Below are positions 9,357-18,769 of a stretch of DNA of 64,000 nt, piece after piece. Position 1 is the first letter of the stretch. Every line of letters starts with the position of its first letter. A program made the translations under genes and the position numbers. The DNA comes from an uncultured Chloroflexota bacterium (GTDB taxonomy: Bacteria; Chloroflexota; Anaerolineae; UBA4142; SHND01): contig CALMZO010000151.1 in assembly GCA_937870825.1 (NCBI GenBank), forward strand, positions 1 to 64,000, in the 5' to 3' direction. A model generated the notes under the pieces. The model worked only from the letters and a program-made list of their open reading frames with translations, did not search any database and was not told where the DNA came from.

Positions 9357-12272
9357 GTGACCGTATTTGTCCGTTTGCAGTATCCGCTGCGTTCTGTGTT
9401 GCTTGCTGTGTTCGTTTTGTCGCTTGCGTGGAATTTTGTGCCACGCGCATTCGCGCAGAACATGCCGCGCGTTTCCAACGCGCGCATTTTGACTCCCGTC
9501 GTCGCGCAGTTTGAAAAATTTGAAATAGAGTTTGATGTGGAAACGTCGGCGACGCATTTGAATTTGCCGTACGATGACACACCGCCGGCGGGCTTGAACG
9601 CGGGCATCGGCGTGTCGGCGGATGCACTTTTTTCGCAGGACAATTGGCAGACGACGATTACACAGCCCGCCTTTTTTTATCAACCGTTCGCGCGCAAGGT
9701 GGTTCAAGCACGTGACCACTGGACGCCGAGCGGCGCGCCGCGCTGGCTTGCGCGTTTTGCGCCGCGCGCAACAGGTGAATGGCAGGTGAAATTGCGCGTG
9801 CGTGACCGCGACGGGGAAACCCTTTTCCCCGAACAAGGCGCGCTGTCGTTTCGCGTCGCGACGGCGAACGGACGGTATGACGGCATCCGCACAAATCCGT
9901 ACTCGCGTCATGGATTCTTGCGCGTGAGCAAAACGGACGCGCGCTATTTTGAATTCGAAGACGGCACACCCTTCCTGGGCGTCGGCTACAACGCCGGCTC
10001 GGAATCGGTTGCCGTGGTGGCGCAACGTTATCGGCAGTGGCAGTTGAACGGTCTGCAGTTTGCGCGCGTCTGGCTCTCTGGTTCCGGCATCAACGCCTCG
10101 CAATGGACGCCGTGGGCATTTCCTTCACAGCCATATAATTTCGGATTGCCGACGACGCTGTTGGATGCAAGGGAGCATCCTGACGGAACAGAGTTTTCGT
10201 TTCGCCTTGATAGCAAGTATCCGTGTCTCTTTGTCGATTTCTGGCAAGGCGGAATTCCCGTACAACCCAATACTGCGTACACTCTTTCCGCGCGTGTGAA
10301 ATTGCAACAGGTTGCGGGAAAAGCCAACGCGGCGGACGCGGGCTTGGTAATGTTGCGCGAGGGATGGATTGGTCCGAGCTGCAATAATCTCAAAACGAAA
10401 CCCCTCCTGCCGCCCCGGGTTGGCACAACGGATTGGTTCACCGCCGAGACAACATTCACTACGGGCGCAAACCAGAACTTTGCGGATTATTTTTATTTCG
10501 CATTGCAGAATGTCGAAAGCGGCGCGGCATACCTTGACGATGTGAAATTGGTCGCACGAGATGACCCCGCGCAAGTTAATCTGCTGCGACACGGGCGCGC
10601 GGACAGCCACCTGAATTATGATGCGATGAACGCGGCGCGCTGGGATTTGTTGGTTGAGCAAGCCGCGCAACACGGCGTGTTTTTAAAGATTGTGAGTGAC
10701 GAAAAGAACGAGTGGATTCGCAATGTGATTCAAAAAGATGGCACGTTGGGTAAATTCGACAACAATAATTTTTACGCGGCGAACGAGACCAAAGTGCGGT
10801 GGCTCCACGAAGCATGGTGGCGCTACATCATCGCGCGTTGGGGTTACAGCACGGCGATTCATTCGTTCGAACTTGTGAATGAAGGTGACCCGTACAATGG
10901 GAATCATTACAACGCGGCGAATGCGATGGCGCGCTATTTTGACGAGCATGACCCGGCGCAGCACATGGTCACGACTTCGACCTGGCACTCGTTCCCGAAC
11001 ACGGAATTTTGGTCGAATCCGCGTTTTCAAGCGGTGGACTATGCGGACTTGCACGCGTATATCACAACGGGCTGGGGTGCGGACGCGGCTCTTGTGCCGC
11101 CCGCGAATTTGGAGACGCGGCCGCAATACCGGTTTGAGGGTAAAAATTCGTTTCATATAACTGCCGGAAAAAACGTTCGCGTCGTGATACATCCACGCGG
11201 TCTGACTCTGCAAGAGCCCGGCGAGTGGACCATCCGCTATTGGATGAAGCAAGAAAATTTTCAAGCCAAGTGCAATTTCGGAACCGGGAGCGCGGTGCGC
11301 ATCTCTTGGCAATTGGACAATGGAAAGCAAGGCATTGTGCCGCACAATGCAGAGGGCAAAGATTTTGTCTGTTCGTCTCCGAGCGGCACATTCGATTGGC
11401 GCGAGTTTTCGAGTCGGTATGACCGCGAAGGTCGCGAACTGCCGATGGAACGGCGCCTCGTTATTACGGACACGTTGCCTCACCCGCTGACGCTTGCAGT
11501 GACGAGCGGCGGCGGCATTTCAGGCGACGCGTGGATTGCGAATGTGGAATTGATTTCGCCGTCGGGCGTACGGACGCCCGTGCTGGGAGAATTTGACAAT
11601 ACCCCCTTTGACAAGGATACTGCATGGTTGTCTGCGGCTTATAGCCAACTGTGGGGCGCTTCCAGTCCCGTCGGCGCGCGCAAACCTCTGGTGCGCGGCG
11701 AAACGGGGGTCAATAGTCAAGCGTTTCAAAATGGTCTGCCCGCGCTGAATCAAGACCGCGCGGGCATTTGGTTGCACAATTTTGTCTGGGGTCAAATCAA
11801 TTCGGGCGGCATGTACGACTTGTGGTGGTGGGGCAGAAATCACATCGAGGACTATGAAAAAAGCGGACGAACGGGAAATTTGTACGGCGTCTTTTTGCCG
11901 TATGCGAATTTCATGGCGGACGTGCCGCTGAACAATGGCGCATACCGCGACGCACAGGCGAACACGTCGAGTCCGCAGCTGCGCGCGTGGGGACAGCGCG
12001 ATGACTCGAACGGACGCGTGCATCTTTGGATTCAAAACCGCGCGCACGATTGGCAAAGCGTTATCGAAGGAAAAACGATTGCGCCGATTGATGGTACAGT
12101 CCGTTTGGAAAACATGCCGCGCGGCACGTATCGAATCGAATGGTGGGACACGTATCGCGCGCGTGATGCGATTGTCAAACAAGAGCTATTGCAAGTTGAC
12201 GACGTTCTGGAATTGAAGCTGCCTGCGCCATTGAAAACGGACATGGCGGTCAAGGTTGAACGCGTACAATGA
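9357..12272 (+). CDS. Secreted multidomain glycoside hydrolase-like protein (DUF5060-type N-terminus)
   Basis: A 971-residue exported protein with a signal peptide ending near FVPRAFA-Q (residue 33). Residues about 40-165 look like a DUF5060-type beta-sandwich that precedes TIM-barrel hydrolases. A clan GH-A-like barrel follows: FELVNEGD holds a likely acid/base Glu (E509) and LVRGETG a likely nucleophile (E782). Two beta-rich segments (about 245-390 and 575-725) seem inserted in the barrel; they resemble carbohydrate-binding jelly rolls. The C-terminal ~90 residues form another beta domain. It may trim or remodel the glycan made by this locus. Substrate and linkage are unknown. It starts with GTG. 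Confidence 0.78.
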   Translation: MTVFVRLQYPLRSVLLAVFVLSLAWNFVPRAFAQNMPRVSNARILTPVVAQFEKFEIEFDVETSATHLNLPYDDTPPAGLNAGIGVSADALFSQDNWQTTITQPAFFYQPFARKVVQARDHWTPSGAPRWLARFAPRATGEWQVKLRVRDRDGETLFPEQGALSFRVATANGRYDGIRTNPYSRHGFLRVSKTDARYFEFEDGTPFLGVGYNAGSESVAVVAQRYRQWQLNGLQFARVWLSGSGINASQWTPWAFPSQPYNFGLPTTLLDAREHPDGTEFSFRLDSKYPCLFVDFWQGGIPVQPNTAYTLSARVKLQQVAGKANAADAGLVMLREGWIGPSCNNLKTKPLLPPRVGTTDWFTAETTFTTGANQNFADYFYFALQNVESGAAYLDDVKLVARDDPAQVNLLRHGRADSHLNYDAMNAARWDLLVEQAAQHGVFLKIVSDEKNEWIRNVIQKDGTLGKFDNNNFYAANETKVRWLHEAWWRYIIARWGYSTAIHSFELVNEGDPYNGNHYNAANAMARYFDEHDPAQHMVTTSTWHSFPNTEFWSNPRFQAVDYADLHAYITTGWGADAALVPPANLETRPQYRFEGKNSFHITAGKNVRVVIHPRGLTLQEPGEWTIRYWMKQENFQAKCNFGTGSAVRISWQLDNGKQGIVPHNAEGKDFVCSSPSGTFDWREFSSRYDREGRELPMERRLVITDTLPHPLTLAVTSGGGISGDAWIANVELISPSGVRTPVLGEFDNTPFDKDTAWLSAAYSQLWGASSPVGARKPLVRGETGVNSQAFQNGLPALNQDRAGIWLHNFVWGQINSGGMYDLWWWGRNHIEDYEKSGRTGNLYGVFLPYANFMADVPLNNGAYRDAQANTSSPQLRAWGQRDDSNGRVHLWIQNRAHDWQSVIEGKTIAPIDGTVRLENMPRGTYRIEWWDTYRARDAIVKQELLQVDDVLELKLPAPLKTDMAVKVERVQ

Positions 12273-12303
12273 TTGGTCCGCGTAAGCGGCGCGGGACTCG
12301 AAT

Positions 12304-13194
12304 TTGAGCGCGCCCATGCCAGCACGCGAAAATCGTTTTATGAAAACAATGCGGTCTCCGGCACTGTATACCAACGCAACCGTTCATCCGATCAAGTCGG
12401 AAGCGGGATGGGGCTTTCCCGACTTGCGCGAATTGTGGGCTGCGCGCGAGTTGATTTATTTTTTCGTCTTGCGCGACCTCAAAGCGCGCTACAAGCAGAC
12501 CATCTTTGGCTGGACATGGGCGCTCTTGCAGCCATTCCTGACGATGGTCGTCTTTACGGTGGTGTTTAGCATCATTGCGCGCGTGCCCACCGGTTCCGTC
12601 CCCTACCCCATCTTTAATTTGTCCGGGCTGCTGCTCTGGACTTTTTTTGTGAACGCGTTTCGCGGCGCGGCAACGAGTCTGACCACGAACGGGCATCTCA
12701 TGCGCAAGGTTTATTTCCCGCGTCTGGTGTTTCCCCTTGGCGACATTTTTGCAACCCTCGTCGATTTTGTTATTTCGCTTCCGCTGCTCTTTGCGATGCT
12801 GTTGTTCTTTCAGATTGTGCCGACGTGGCATCTTGTTTGGATTCCGGTGTTTGTGTTGATTGCGATGTTCACTGCATTCGGTTTCGGGCTGTGGGTGGCG
12901 GCAATTCATGTCCGCTATCGTGACATTGGACACTTTTTGCCGTTTCTGACCCAGGTATGGATGTACGGCACGCCCGTCGTCTATCCGTACGACCTCGTGC
13001 CGGAATGGATGCGCCCGTTCTACAATCTGAATCCGATGGTCGGCGTGATTGACGGAATGCGTTGGGCATTGCTGGGCAGTGGACGGGCGCCGGATATTAC
13101 ACTGTTGTATGGCGTTGTCGTTATCGTAGTGGTGATGGTGTCGGGACTGGTTTTCTTTAGACACATGGAAGCCGAATTTGCAGATGTAGTATGA
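12304..13194 (+). CDS. wzm: Polysaccharide ABC exporter, permease
   Basis: An ABC-2-type permease that forms the channel for lipid-linked polysaccharide. It has six predicted helices and family features: FVLRDLKARYKQTIFGWTWALLQP near residue 55 (interfacial segment and first helix) and FLTQVWMYGTPVVYPYDLVP near residue 220. The ORF track starts at a TTG; ATG at 12316 or 12340 (MKTMRSP) is as plausible. The stop overlaps the start of the ATPase gene by 4 bases, as is usual for Wzm/Wzt pairs. Confidence 0.93.
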   Translation: MSAPMPARENRFMKTMRSPALYTNATVHPIKSEAGWGFPDLRELWAARELIYFFVLRDLKARYKQTIFGWTWALLQPFLTMVVFTVVFSIIARVPTGSVPYPIFNLSGLLLWTFFVNAFRGAATSLTTNGHLMRKVYFPRLVFPLGDIFATLVDFVISLPLLFAMLLFFQIVPTWHLVWIPVFVLIAMFTAFGFGLWVAAIHVRYRDIGHFLPFLTQVWMYGTPVVYPYDLVPEWMRPFYNLNPMVGVIDGMRWALLGSGRAPDITLLYGVVVIVVVMVSGLVFFRHMEAEFADVV

Positions 13195-14612
13195 GTGACG
13201 TCGTAATCCAACTTCAAGACATCGGAAAAAAATATCGCATTGGCGTGCGCGAGGGGAACGCGGCGGACACGCGCCCGCGCCCCTGGCACAGATTTTTCCC
13301 CTCACGCCGCGCGCATCCAAATGGAAACACGCCCGCGTTCGATTCCCCGAATCGCGCGAATGGCAACGGACATCTTGCGCCGACGGAACCGGAACGTGAA
13401 ATTTGGGCGTTGCGGAATGTCTCGTTCGAGATTTCGCAAGGGCAAGTGGTCGGCGTGATTGGGCGAAATGGGTCGGGGAAAAGTACGCTGCTAAAAGTTC
13501 TCTCACACATTACAAAACCGACGGAAGGCAGCGGCATGATTCGCGGGCGCGTGGGGAGTCTGCTCGAAGTGGGCAGCGGCTTTCATCAAGAGCTCACGGG
13601 ACGCGAGAACGTGTACATGAACGCGGCAATTTTGGGAATGCGCCGCGATGAAATCAAGCGCAAGTTTGACGAGATTGTGGATTTCGCCGAAGTCGAACGG
13701 TTCATTGATACGCCGGTCAAACATTATTCGAGCGGCATGCACATTCGGTTGGGCTTTGCCGTCGCCGCGCACATTGAACCGGAAATTTTGTTGGTGGACG
13801 AGGTGTTGTCTGTCGGGGACGCGGCGTTTCAGAAAAAATGTTTACGCAAAATCAAAGAGATTTCTCAAGACGGGCGCACGGTTCTTATCGTCAGCCACAA
13901 TCTTGTTACGGTCAGTCGGCTCGCCGCGCGGGCATTATGGCTGCATCGGGGCACGCTGCGCGCCGATGCCGCGTGCGATGATGTGGTTCAAGAGTACTTG
14001 AACACCGTCGGCGCGGAATCCATGAACTCGCTCCGCCGTGGCGAGGACGATGAACAAGCCAAAGCTGCCGGACTCATCATCGAGACCCATCCCGATTTTG
14101 GTTTTGCCGTCGAGCGTGTGGTTTTGAAAAATGGCGCGGGGCAGGAGACATTGCAGTTCGAGCCCGGCGACGCGCTGACCGTCGAATTGCATTACGACGC
14201 AAAAATTCGCATCGAGCGTCCGTACGTTTGGTTTTCCCTCGACAGCAAAATGGGTCCGGCATTCAGCGCGAACATGCTGCTCGACGGATATCAGCCGAAC
14301 GAATTGTTCGGGCAAGGCGTCTTGCGCTGTACCTTTAAAACCTTGCCCTTGCTGCCGCAACCCTACACCCTGCGGATGGCAATGCGCGCGAACGATGTGC
14401 GCACGGGTATTGTGTATCCGCAAGAAATCGCGTTCTTGCGCGTGCGCGGCGACATGCACGCGTACGGCTTTCGCGGCGAGGGACTGCAAGACCGCCTCTC
14501 CAATTCGGTGCCGGTTGTCGTGCCGTATGTTTGGACGTTGCCGGACGGCACAATGCATCATGTTGACCTCGACGCGAGTCGCGCCCGGTCCGACCTGCAA
14601 TCCTTCGCTTGA
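13191..14612 (+). CDS. wzt: Polysaccharide ABC exporter, ATPase with C-terminal glycan-binding domain
   Basis: The partner ATPase of the preceding permease. Walker A is GRNGSGKST, the signature is HYSSGMHIRLGFA and Walker B is EILLVDEVLSVGD. Between residues about 25 and 70 there is a long loop absent from short Wzt proteins (PSRRAHPNGNTPAF), as in the teichoic acid/O-antigen ATPases. After residue 290 comes a Wzt_C-like beta-sandwich of about 150 residues (DALTVELHYDAKIRIERPYVWFSL), which in known systems recognises the modified chain end. Its presence suggests the exported chain carries a terminal modification. Confidence 0.93.
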   Translation: MSDVVIQLQDIGKKYRIGVREGNAADTRPRPWHRFFPSRRAHPNGNTPAFDSPNRANGNGHLAPTEPEREIWALRNVSFEISQGQVVGVIGRNGSGKSTLLKVLSHITKPTEGSGMIRGRVGSLLEVGSGFHQELTGRENVYMNAAILGMRRDEIKRKFDEIVDFAEVERFIDTPVKHYSSGMHIRLGFAVAAHIEPEILLVDEVLSVGDAAFQKKCLRKIKEISQDGRTVLIVSHNLVTVSRLAARALWLHRGTLRADAACDDVVQEYLNTVGAESMNSLRRGEDDEQAKAAGLIIETHPDFGFAVERVVLKNGAGQETLQFEPGDALTVELHYDAKIRIERPYVWFSLDSKMGPAFSANMLLDGYQPNELFGQGVLRCTFKTLPLLPQPYTLRMAMRANDVRTGIVYPQEIAFLRVRGDMHAYGFRGEGLQDRLSNSVPVVVPYVWTLPDGTMHHVDLDASRARSDLQSFA

Positions 14613-14625
14613 GCAATCGGTGGTT

Positions 14626-15282
14626 ATGAAAACCAGCATTATTATTACATCTCACAATTACGGGCAATACATCGAGCGTTGTCTGCGCAGCTGTTTGAAT
14701 CAAAGATGGACAGACAATACGAACGAAATTATCGTCGTTGACGATGCCAGCACGGACGACACGTTGAGACGCATCGAAAAATTCAAACGCTTTCCGAACG
14801 TTCACATTATTACCAACCGCGACAATGTCGGCGTCGCACGCGCGGCAAATATCGGCATCGAAGCAAGTGTCGGACAATATGTCGTGCGCGTGGACGCAGA
14901 CGATTACATTTCGGAAAATTTTATTTTCTTTATGCGTACGTATATCGAAGCCAACCGCGATGCGTTCGGTGTCGCGTGCGATTATTTGTTGGTGGACGAA
15001 CAAGAAAAGCGCTTGCGCCGCGCGTATGCCGACCAGGAACCCATTTCGTGCGCGATTATGTATCCGCGCGATTTGCTGGTGAATGCGGGCGCATACAATC
15101 CGGACTTTCGTCATTTTGAAGAAGCCGAATTACGCAAGCGCATCGGGGACAATTACAAGCTCTATTATTTGCATATGCCGCTCTATCGCTATCGAATGCA
15201 CGGCGCGAACAAGACCAAATCGCAAGACTATCAAGAATTCAAATCGAAATATCGCGAAACGCTGGAAATCAAACCGAACTAG
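14626..15282 (+). CDS. GT2 family glycosyltransferase, short
   Basis: A 218-residue GT-A fold transferase. The true start is ATG 14626 (MKTSIIITSHNYGQYI), well inside the ORF-track frame, whose first 77 codons are antisense-like noise overlapping wzt. It has IIVVDDASTDDT for nucleotide binding and VVRVDADDYIS as the D-x-D site. It ends soon after the GT-A core, with no membrane helix. Donor and acceptor cannot be deduced. It lies 13 bases after wzt. Confidence 0.88.
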   Translation: MKTSIIITSHNYGQYIERCLRSCLNQRWTDNTNEIIVVDDASTDDTLRRIEKFKRFPNVHIITNRDNVGVARAANIGIEASVGQYVVRVDADDYISENFIFFMRTYIEANRDAFGVACDYLLVDEQEKRLRRAYADQEPISCAIMYPRDLLVNAGAYNPDFRHFEEAELRKRIGDNYKLYYLHMPLYRYRMHGANKTKSQDYQEFKSKYRETLEIKPN

Positions 15283-15290
15283 ACTTTTGC

Positions 15291-15908
15291 ATGTCCATTC
15301 CGGCATCCTCATCCCCCCCCCCTCGCGCGGCTGTCATTATTCCCGCACGCGGCGGCTCGAAACGCTTGCCGCGTAAAAATATCCAACTGCTGCTGGGTCG
15401 CCCGATGATTGATTATTCCATCGCGGCGGGCTTGGGCAGCCGTTTTGTTGGCGCGGGCAATGTGTACGTCTCCACCGACGACGCGGAAATTGCCGACATT
15501 GCGCGTGCGTCCGGCGCGCAAGTGATTGCGCGTCCGCCGGAACTAGCGCGCGATGATGTGTGGACCGAGCCGGTGATTCAACACGCCGTTCAGGTTTTAG
15601 AACAGGACGGCAGTCCAATTGACATTGTGATTTGGATGAACGCGTGCGCGCCGGAAGTGCAGGCGTCGGACATTGACCACGCGGTTGAGCGACTACTAAA
15701 AGAAAATTTGCGCGAAGTATTTGCTGTGGACGAACAACTACGTTCCACAAGCATTGTCCGCGCGGTGCGCCGCGAAGCATTGTTTCAGGGACGCTTGTCC
15801 GTGAAATGTGCGGTGATGATATTGCCGTATGTGGACATTCACTACCAAGAGGATTTGAAAAAAGCGGAAGCGCGACTTGTAAAGCGTGAAAAGGACTTGG
15901 GTCGCTAG
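15291..15908 (+). CDS. CMP-nonulosonate synthetase-like cytidylyltransferase
   Basis: A 205-residue protein of the NeuA family, which activates sialic, legionaminic or pseudaminic acid with CTP. The diagnostic IIPARGGSKRLPRKNI sits at residues 15-30, followed by GRPMIDYSI and VYVSTDDAEIA. It is slightly shorter than typical NeuA (about 220-230). The substrate could also be another ulosonic acid. The N-terminus (SIPASSSPPPR) is encoded by a run of ten Cs, so a one-base slip would abolish the protein. A NeuB-like synthase lies 2.9 kb downstream, supporting a nonulosonate role; no NeuC-type epimerase is seen. Confidence 0.8.
   Translation: MSIPASSSPPPRAAVIIPARGGSKRLPRKNIQLLLGRPMIDYSIAAGLGSRFVGAGNVYVSTDDAEIADIARASGAQVIARPPELARDDVWTEPVIQHAVQVLEQDGSPIDIVIWMNACAPEVQASDIDHAVERLLKENLREVFAVDEQLRSTSIVRAVRREALFQGRLSVKCAVMILPYVDIHYQEDLKKAEARLVKREKDLGR
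15313..15322 (+). repeat. Poly(C) tract of 10 in codons 8-11 of the cytidylyltransferase
   Basis: Ten consecutive C bases encode the end of Ser8, Pro9, Pro10 and the start of Pro11. The tract lies 22 bases after the ATG, upstream of the whole catalytic domain. Confidence 0.95.
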
Positions 15909-15931
15909 AATTTGTCTCGGAGGTCTCGGGT

Positions 15932-18064
15932 ATGAAAAGCCATGGGCTTTGCTTTGCTGCCGAAGCGCTGAATCTGTGGAGACTCGCGGCGGCACTGGTG
16001 CTGGGAGCAGCGGTCATTGTCTTGGTGACCGTCCCGATGAATTCTCTTTCCGTTCTCAAAGCCATGCTGCTGGCGCTCGCCGTCACTGTGGCTTGGGGAT
16101 TGCCGATTGTTTCGATTCTTTGCCCGACTTGCACGCGGGTTGAACGCACCGCGCTGGCTCTTGCTGTCGGTTACGTGACATCAATCCTGATGCGGTTCGT
16201 GTTGGCTTGGCTTGGTTGGCTTGACGCGTTTTTGTTTGCCGGCGCAATTTTTTTTGGCATCTGGTTCGTGATGCAGATTTCCGCCCGGCGGGTTCCGTTC
16301 GCACAGAGATTTTTCCGTGCAGAAAGAAATCTCAATCGTACATTAACACAGCCAACCATTTATGTGCTTGGCTTGATATTTGTCCTGAGCGTTTGGGTGG
16401 CAAGCCCATTGATGATGCCGTTGCAACAGGACAGCGCCGAACGCTTTTTGGATTTCGCGCATCGCGATACCCATTATCATCTCATCCGCGCGGTGATTCT
16501 TTCCCAGCGAGTGCCCCAATATACAAATCCCGATTTGGCTGGCATGCTGCCAATTCTCTATCCCGATTTTCAACACGCGTGGATGGGCATGTTGATGCGC
16601 GATACGCAAATCGACGCGCGGACGATTTACTACCAAGTCGCGCCAATTTTTTTGATGTTTGCCACAATTTTGACCTTGTTCGTAATTGGCAAAACGCTGT
16701 CGAATCAGAATCTGGGCGGTTATATCGGCGCGGCGATGGTATATTTAATCTTTGTGCCAAATCCTTGGGACTCGAACTTTTTGCTCCGCCGGGTCTTGAT
16801 ATATGAACGAACGAGCTATGAAATGCGTTTTTACGATTTGCAATACAATCTAGCCAATACCGCAGGCATGTTGCTTTTTAGCGCGGTGTTTCTGATTTTG
16901 CTGATGACGCACAAGCAGCGCGATATGCGAAATGTCGTAGGACTGTTGACGTTGGGGAGCATTCTCGTAGTGGGATTGGTACGGGTGCGAAGCAATTATT
17001 TCGTGCCGATTGCGCCTTTGTATGTGGGCTATTTGGTCTGGATGTGGTTCAGGTTCAAGCAGTGGAGACTTGGCACTCCGTTGCTCGTATTCGGAATTCT
17101 CTTTGCATTGATAACATCGGAAAGTTTATCCGGTGCGTACGATATCACGAGCGCGCAACTTGCGTTGGATTACGGGCGTTACGGGATGTCCCTGGCGAGT
17201 TCATTCCTGCGTTGGATCAGTAATGCAGTTTCAATGTTTCCCCCTTTTACACAGCCGATTCTCTATCAGGGTTTATGGATTCTCGGCTATTGGTTCGGTC
17301 TCTTTTATTTTCTTTTGGCTCTGCTGGGTTGTATTTTCTGGTTCAAAGGACGTGAGAAATTTACATTTGCCACGGCGTTCCCCTTGCTTGTCTTGCTGGG
17401 TACGTTTATCGCGGTCAGTTTCATCATCATAAACTCTACGACCATCGAAAGTGGCAATTGGGGCGCCCAAGCGCTCTCACTGTCGCCACGAGTGGCATTG
17501 CTTTTGAGCATCATGCCGCTGTACAAGCTCATCAGCAGTAACGCGATTCGCATTGGCTTTTTTGCAAAGTACAAGTCCATTCTGGCAATTGGCCTTTTGC
17601 TCGGCTTTGCCGTCATTTCCTATCGCGCCGCAAATGCCGCACTCTATCGAAGGGCAGAGCGAGCATACCCTATTACACAACAAGAATTGAACATCTACAA
17701 ATGGTTGCAAACGAATACCGCTGCCCACGCGGTGATTGCCGCACATCCGCAACACCGCGTGAATGCCTTTGACGAGACAATTCGCGGCACAAATTTCCTT
17801 TCGGGAATGACGGAACGTCCCGCATACGTGCAACGCGTCTTGGATGCGGCAGGTCCGCGTTTTAGCGAGGGTACGCACCGCGAAGCATTGTTGGAGCAAC
17901 TCTTTGCCGCGCGGACACCCCAACAAGCCCGGACAATTCTTGAACAAATGAATTTTGACTATTTGCTCGTTTACCCGGATAAACCGCCGCAAACCGATTT
18001 GCGCTGCTGTCTCGAACTAATCATTGACGGCAAAACAAAACTCTATTTCAAACCACAACGCTAA
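15932..18064 (+). CDS. Large polytopic membrane protein, GT-C-like
   Basis: A 710-residue protein preceded by a clear GGAGG site. About 13-15 hydrophobic helices fill residues 15-570. A long extracytoplasmic loop near residue 165-230 contains acidic residues (QQDSAERFLDFAHRDTHYHL), the layout of polyprenyl-phosphate-sugar-dependent GT-C enzymes. The last ~140 residues are soluble (ELNIYKWLQTNT, then LLEQLFAARTPQQARTILEQ) and recall the C-terminal domain of DUF2298/DUF6541-like membrane proteins. The exact family is uncertain; it could also be a flippase-like or unassigned glycan membrane protein. Confidence 0.65.
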   Translation: MKSHGLCFAAEALNLWRLAAALVLGAAVIVLVTVPMNSLSVLKAMLLALAVTVAWGLPIVSILCPTCTRVERTALALAVGYVTSILMRFVLAWLGWLDAFLFAGAIFFGIWFVMQISARRVPFAQRFFRAERNLNRTLTQPTIYVLGLIFVLSVWVASPLMMPLQQDSAERFLDFAHRDTHYHLIRAVILSQRVPQYTNPDLAGMLPILYPDFQHAWMGMLMRDTQIDARTIYYQVAPIFLMFATILTLFVIGKTLSNQNLGGYIGAAMVYLIFVPNPWDSNFLLRRVLIYERTSYEMRFYDLQYNLANTAGMLLFSAVFLILLMTHKQRDMRNVVGLLTLGSILVVGLVRVRSNYFVPIAPLYVGYLVWMWFRFKQWRLGTPLLVFGILFALITSESLSGAYDITSAQLALDYGRYGMSLASSFLRWISNAVSMFPPFTQPILYQGLWILGYWFGLFYFLLALLGCIFWFKGREKFTFATAFPLLVLLGTFIAVSFIIINSTTIESGNWGAQALSLSPRVALLLSIMPLYKLISSNAIRIGFFAKYKSILAIGLLLGFAVISYRAANAALYRRAERAYPITQQELNIYKWLQTNTAAHAVIAAHPQHRVNAFDETIRGTNFLSGMTERPAYVQRVLDAAGPRFSEGTHREALLEQLFAARTPQQARTILEQMNFDYLLVYPDKPPQTDLRCCLELIIDGKTKLYFKPQR

Positions 18065-18068
18065 CACC

Positions 18069-18755
18069 GTGTATTCGCAACTCGTTTTTCGCGCGCCGAA
18101 CGTTCTCGACGATTCGCAATGGAGTCACAAGGCATGGATGAGTGTGACCGATGCCGATTTGGTCGAACGCGTGTTGTTGAGACAAGCAGAACGCGCGCAA
18201 GGAACGCTGCACGCACTCGAATGGGGTTCGGGCAAGAGTACCAGCTATTTCACAACTTTACTGCGCGAACGCGGTTTCCAATTTAACTGGGTCACGTTGG
18301 AATATGACCGCGCTTTTTTTGAGGCGACGTTTCTCGAACATCTAAAAAGCGTGGACAATGTGCGCGTCGAATATCTTGACGAAACCCGGCGCGCGACCGT
18401 TTTACAAAAAGGGCAAACGTTTGAAATTGAAGCGGCTGTTTTTGACAAAGGCAAACTCTCGCCGTTTGACCCGAACCACGCGGCGGACCGTCTCGTCAAC
18501 ATGGACGCGTATGTAAATTTTCCCGCAACGCTCGACAAAAAATTCGATTTCATACTCGTTGACGGACGACACCGTCGTCGTTGTTTGCTCGAAGCGTCCC
18601 GGCTGTTGAAAGCGCGCGGCGTCGCGTTTTTACACGACGCGTATCGCGAATACTATCACTGCGCGTTCGACGCGTTTCGTTCGCGCCGCGCCGTCGGGGA
18701 CATTTTGTTCATCGGCGCACAGTACGATACGAATTTTGAGGAGCTTGTTGGTTGA
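18069..18755 (+). CDS. Probable SAM-dependent methyltransferase-like protein
   Basis: I chose GTG 18069 (VYSQLVFRAPN), just after the stop of the previous gene; the ORF track start would overlap that gene by 41 bases. This gives 228 residues. HALEWGSGKSTSYF resembles the first glycine loop of class I methyltransferases, LEYDRAFFE the acidic residue after strand 2, and FDFILVDGRHRRRCLLEA a strand 4 motif. HDAYREYYHC follows. The substrate is unknown; it could methylate a glycan. Class assignment is moderate. Confidence 0.6.
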   Translation: MYSQLVFRAPNVLDDSQWSHKAWMSVTDADLVERVLLRQAERAQGTLHALEWGSGKSTSYFTTLLRERGFQFNWVTLEYDRAFFEATFLEHLKSVDNVRVEYLDETRRATVLQKGQTFEIEAAVFDKGKLSPFDPNHAADRLVNMDAYVNFPATLDKKFDFILVDGRHRRRCLLEASRLLKARGVAFLHDAYREYYHCAFDAFRSRRAVGDILFIGAQYDTNFEELVG

Positions 18756-18769
18756 GGGGAATGACCTGC

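Noticed and set aside
12250-13506. A 418-codon minus-strand frame across wzm/wzt
   Set aside because: Antisense to the exporter genes, with a His/Arg/Gln-rich translation and no domain; a shadow of the sense codons.
13984-14006. Inverted repeat GTTCAAG/CTTGAAC around AGTA
   Set aside because: It lies inside wzt coding sequence (codons for a normal ATPase linker), and there is no promoter near it; likely chance.
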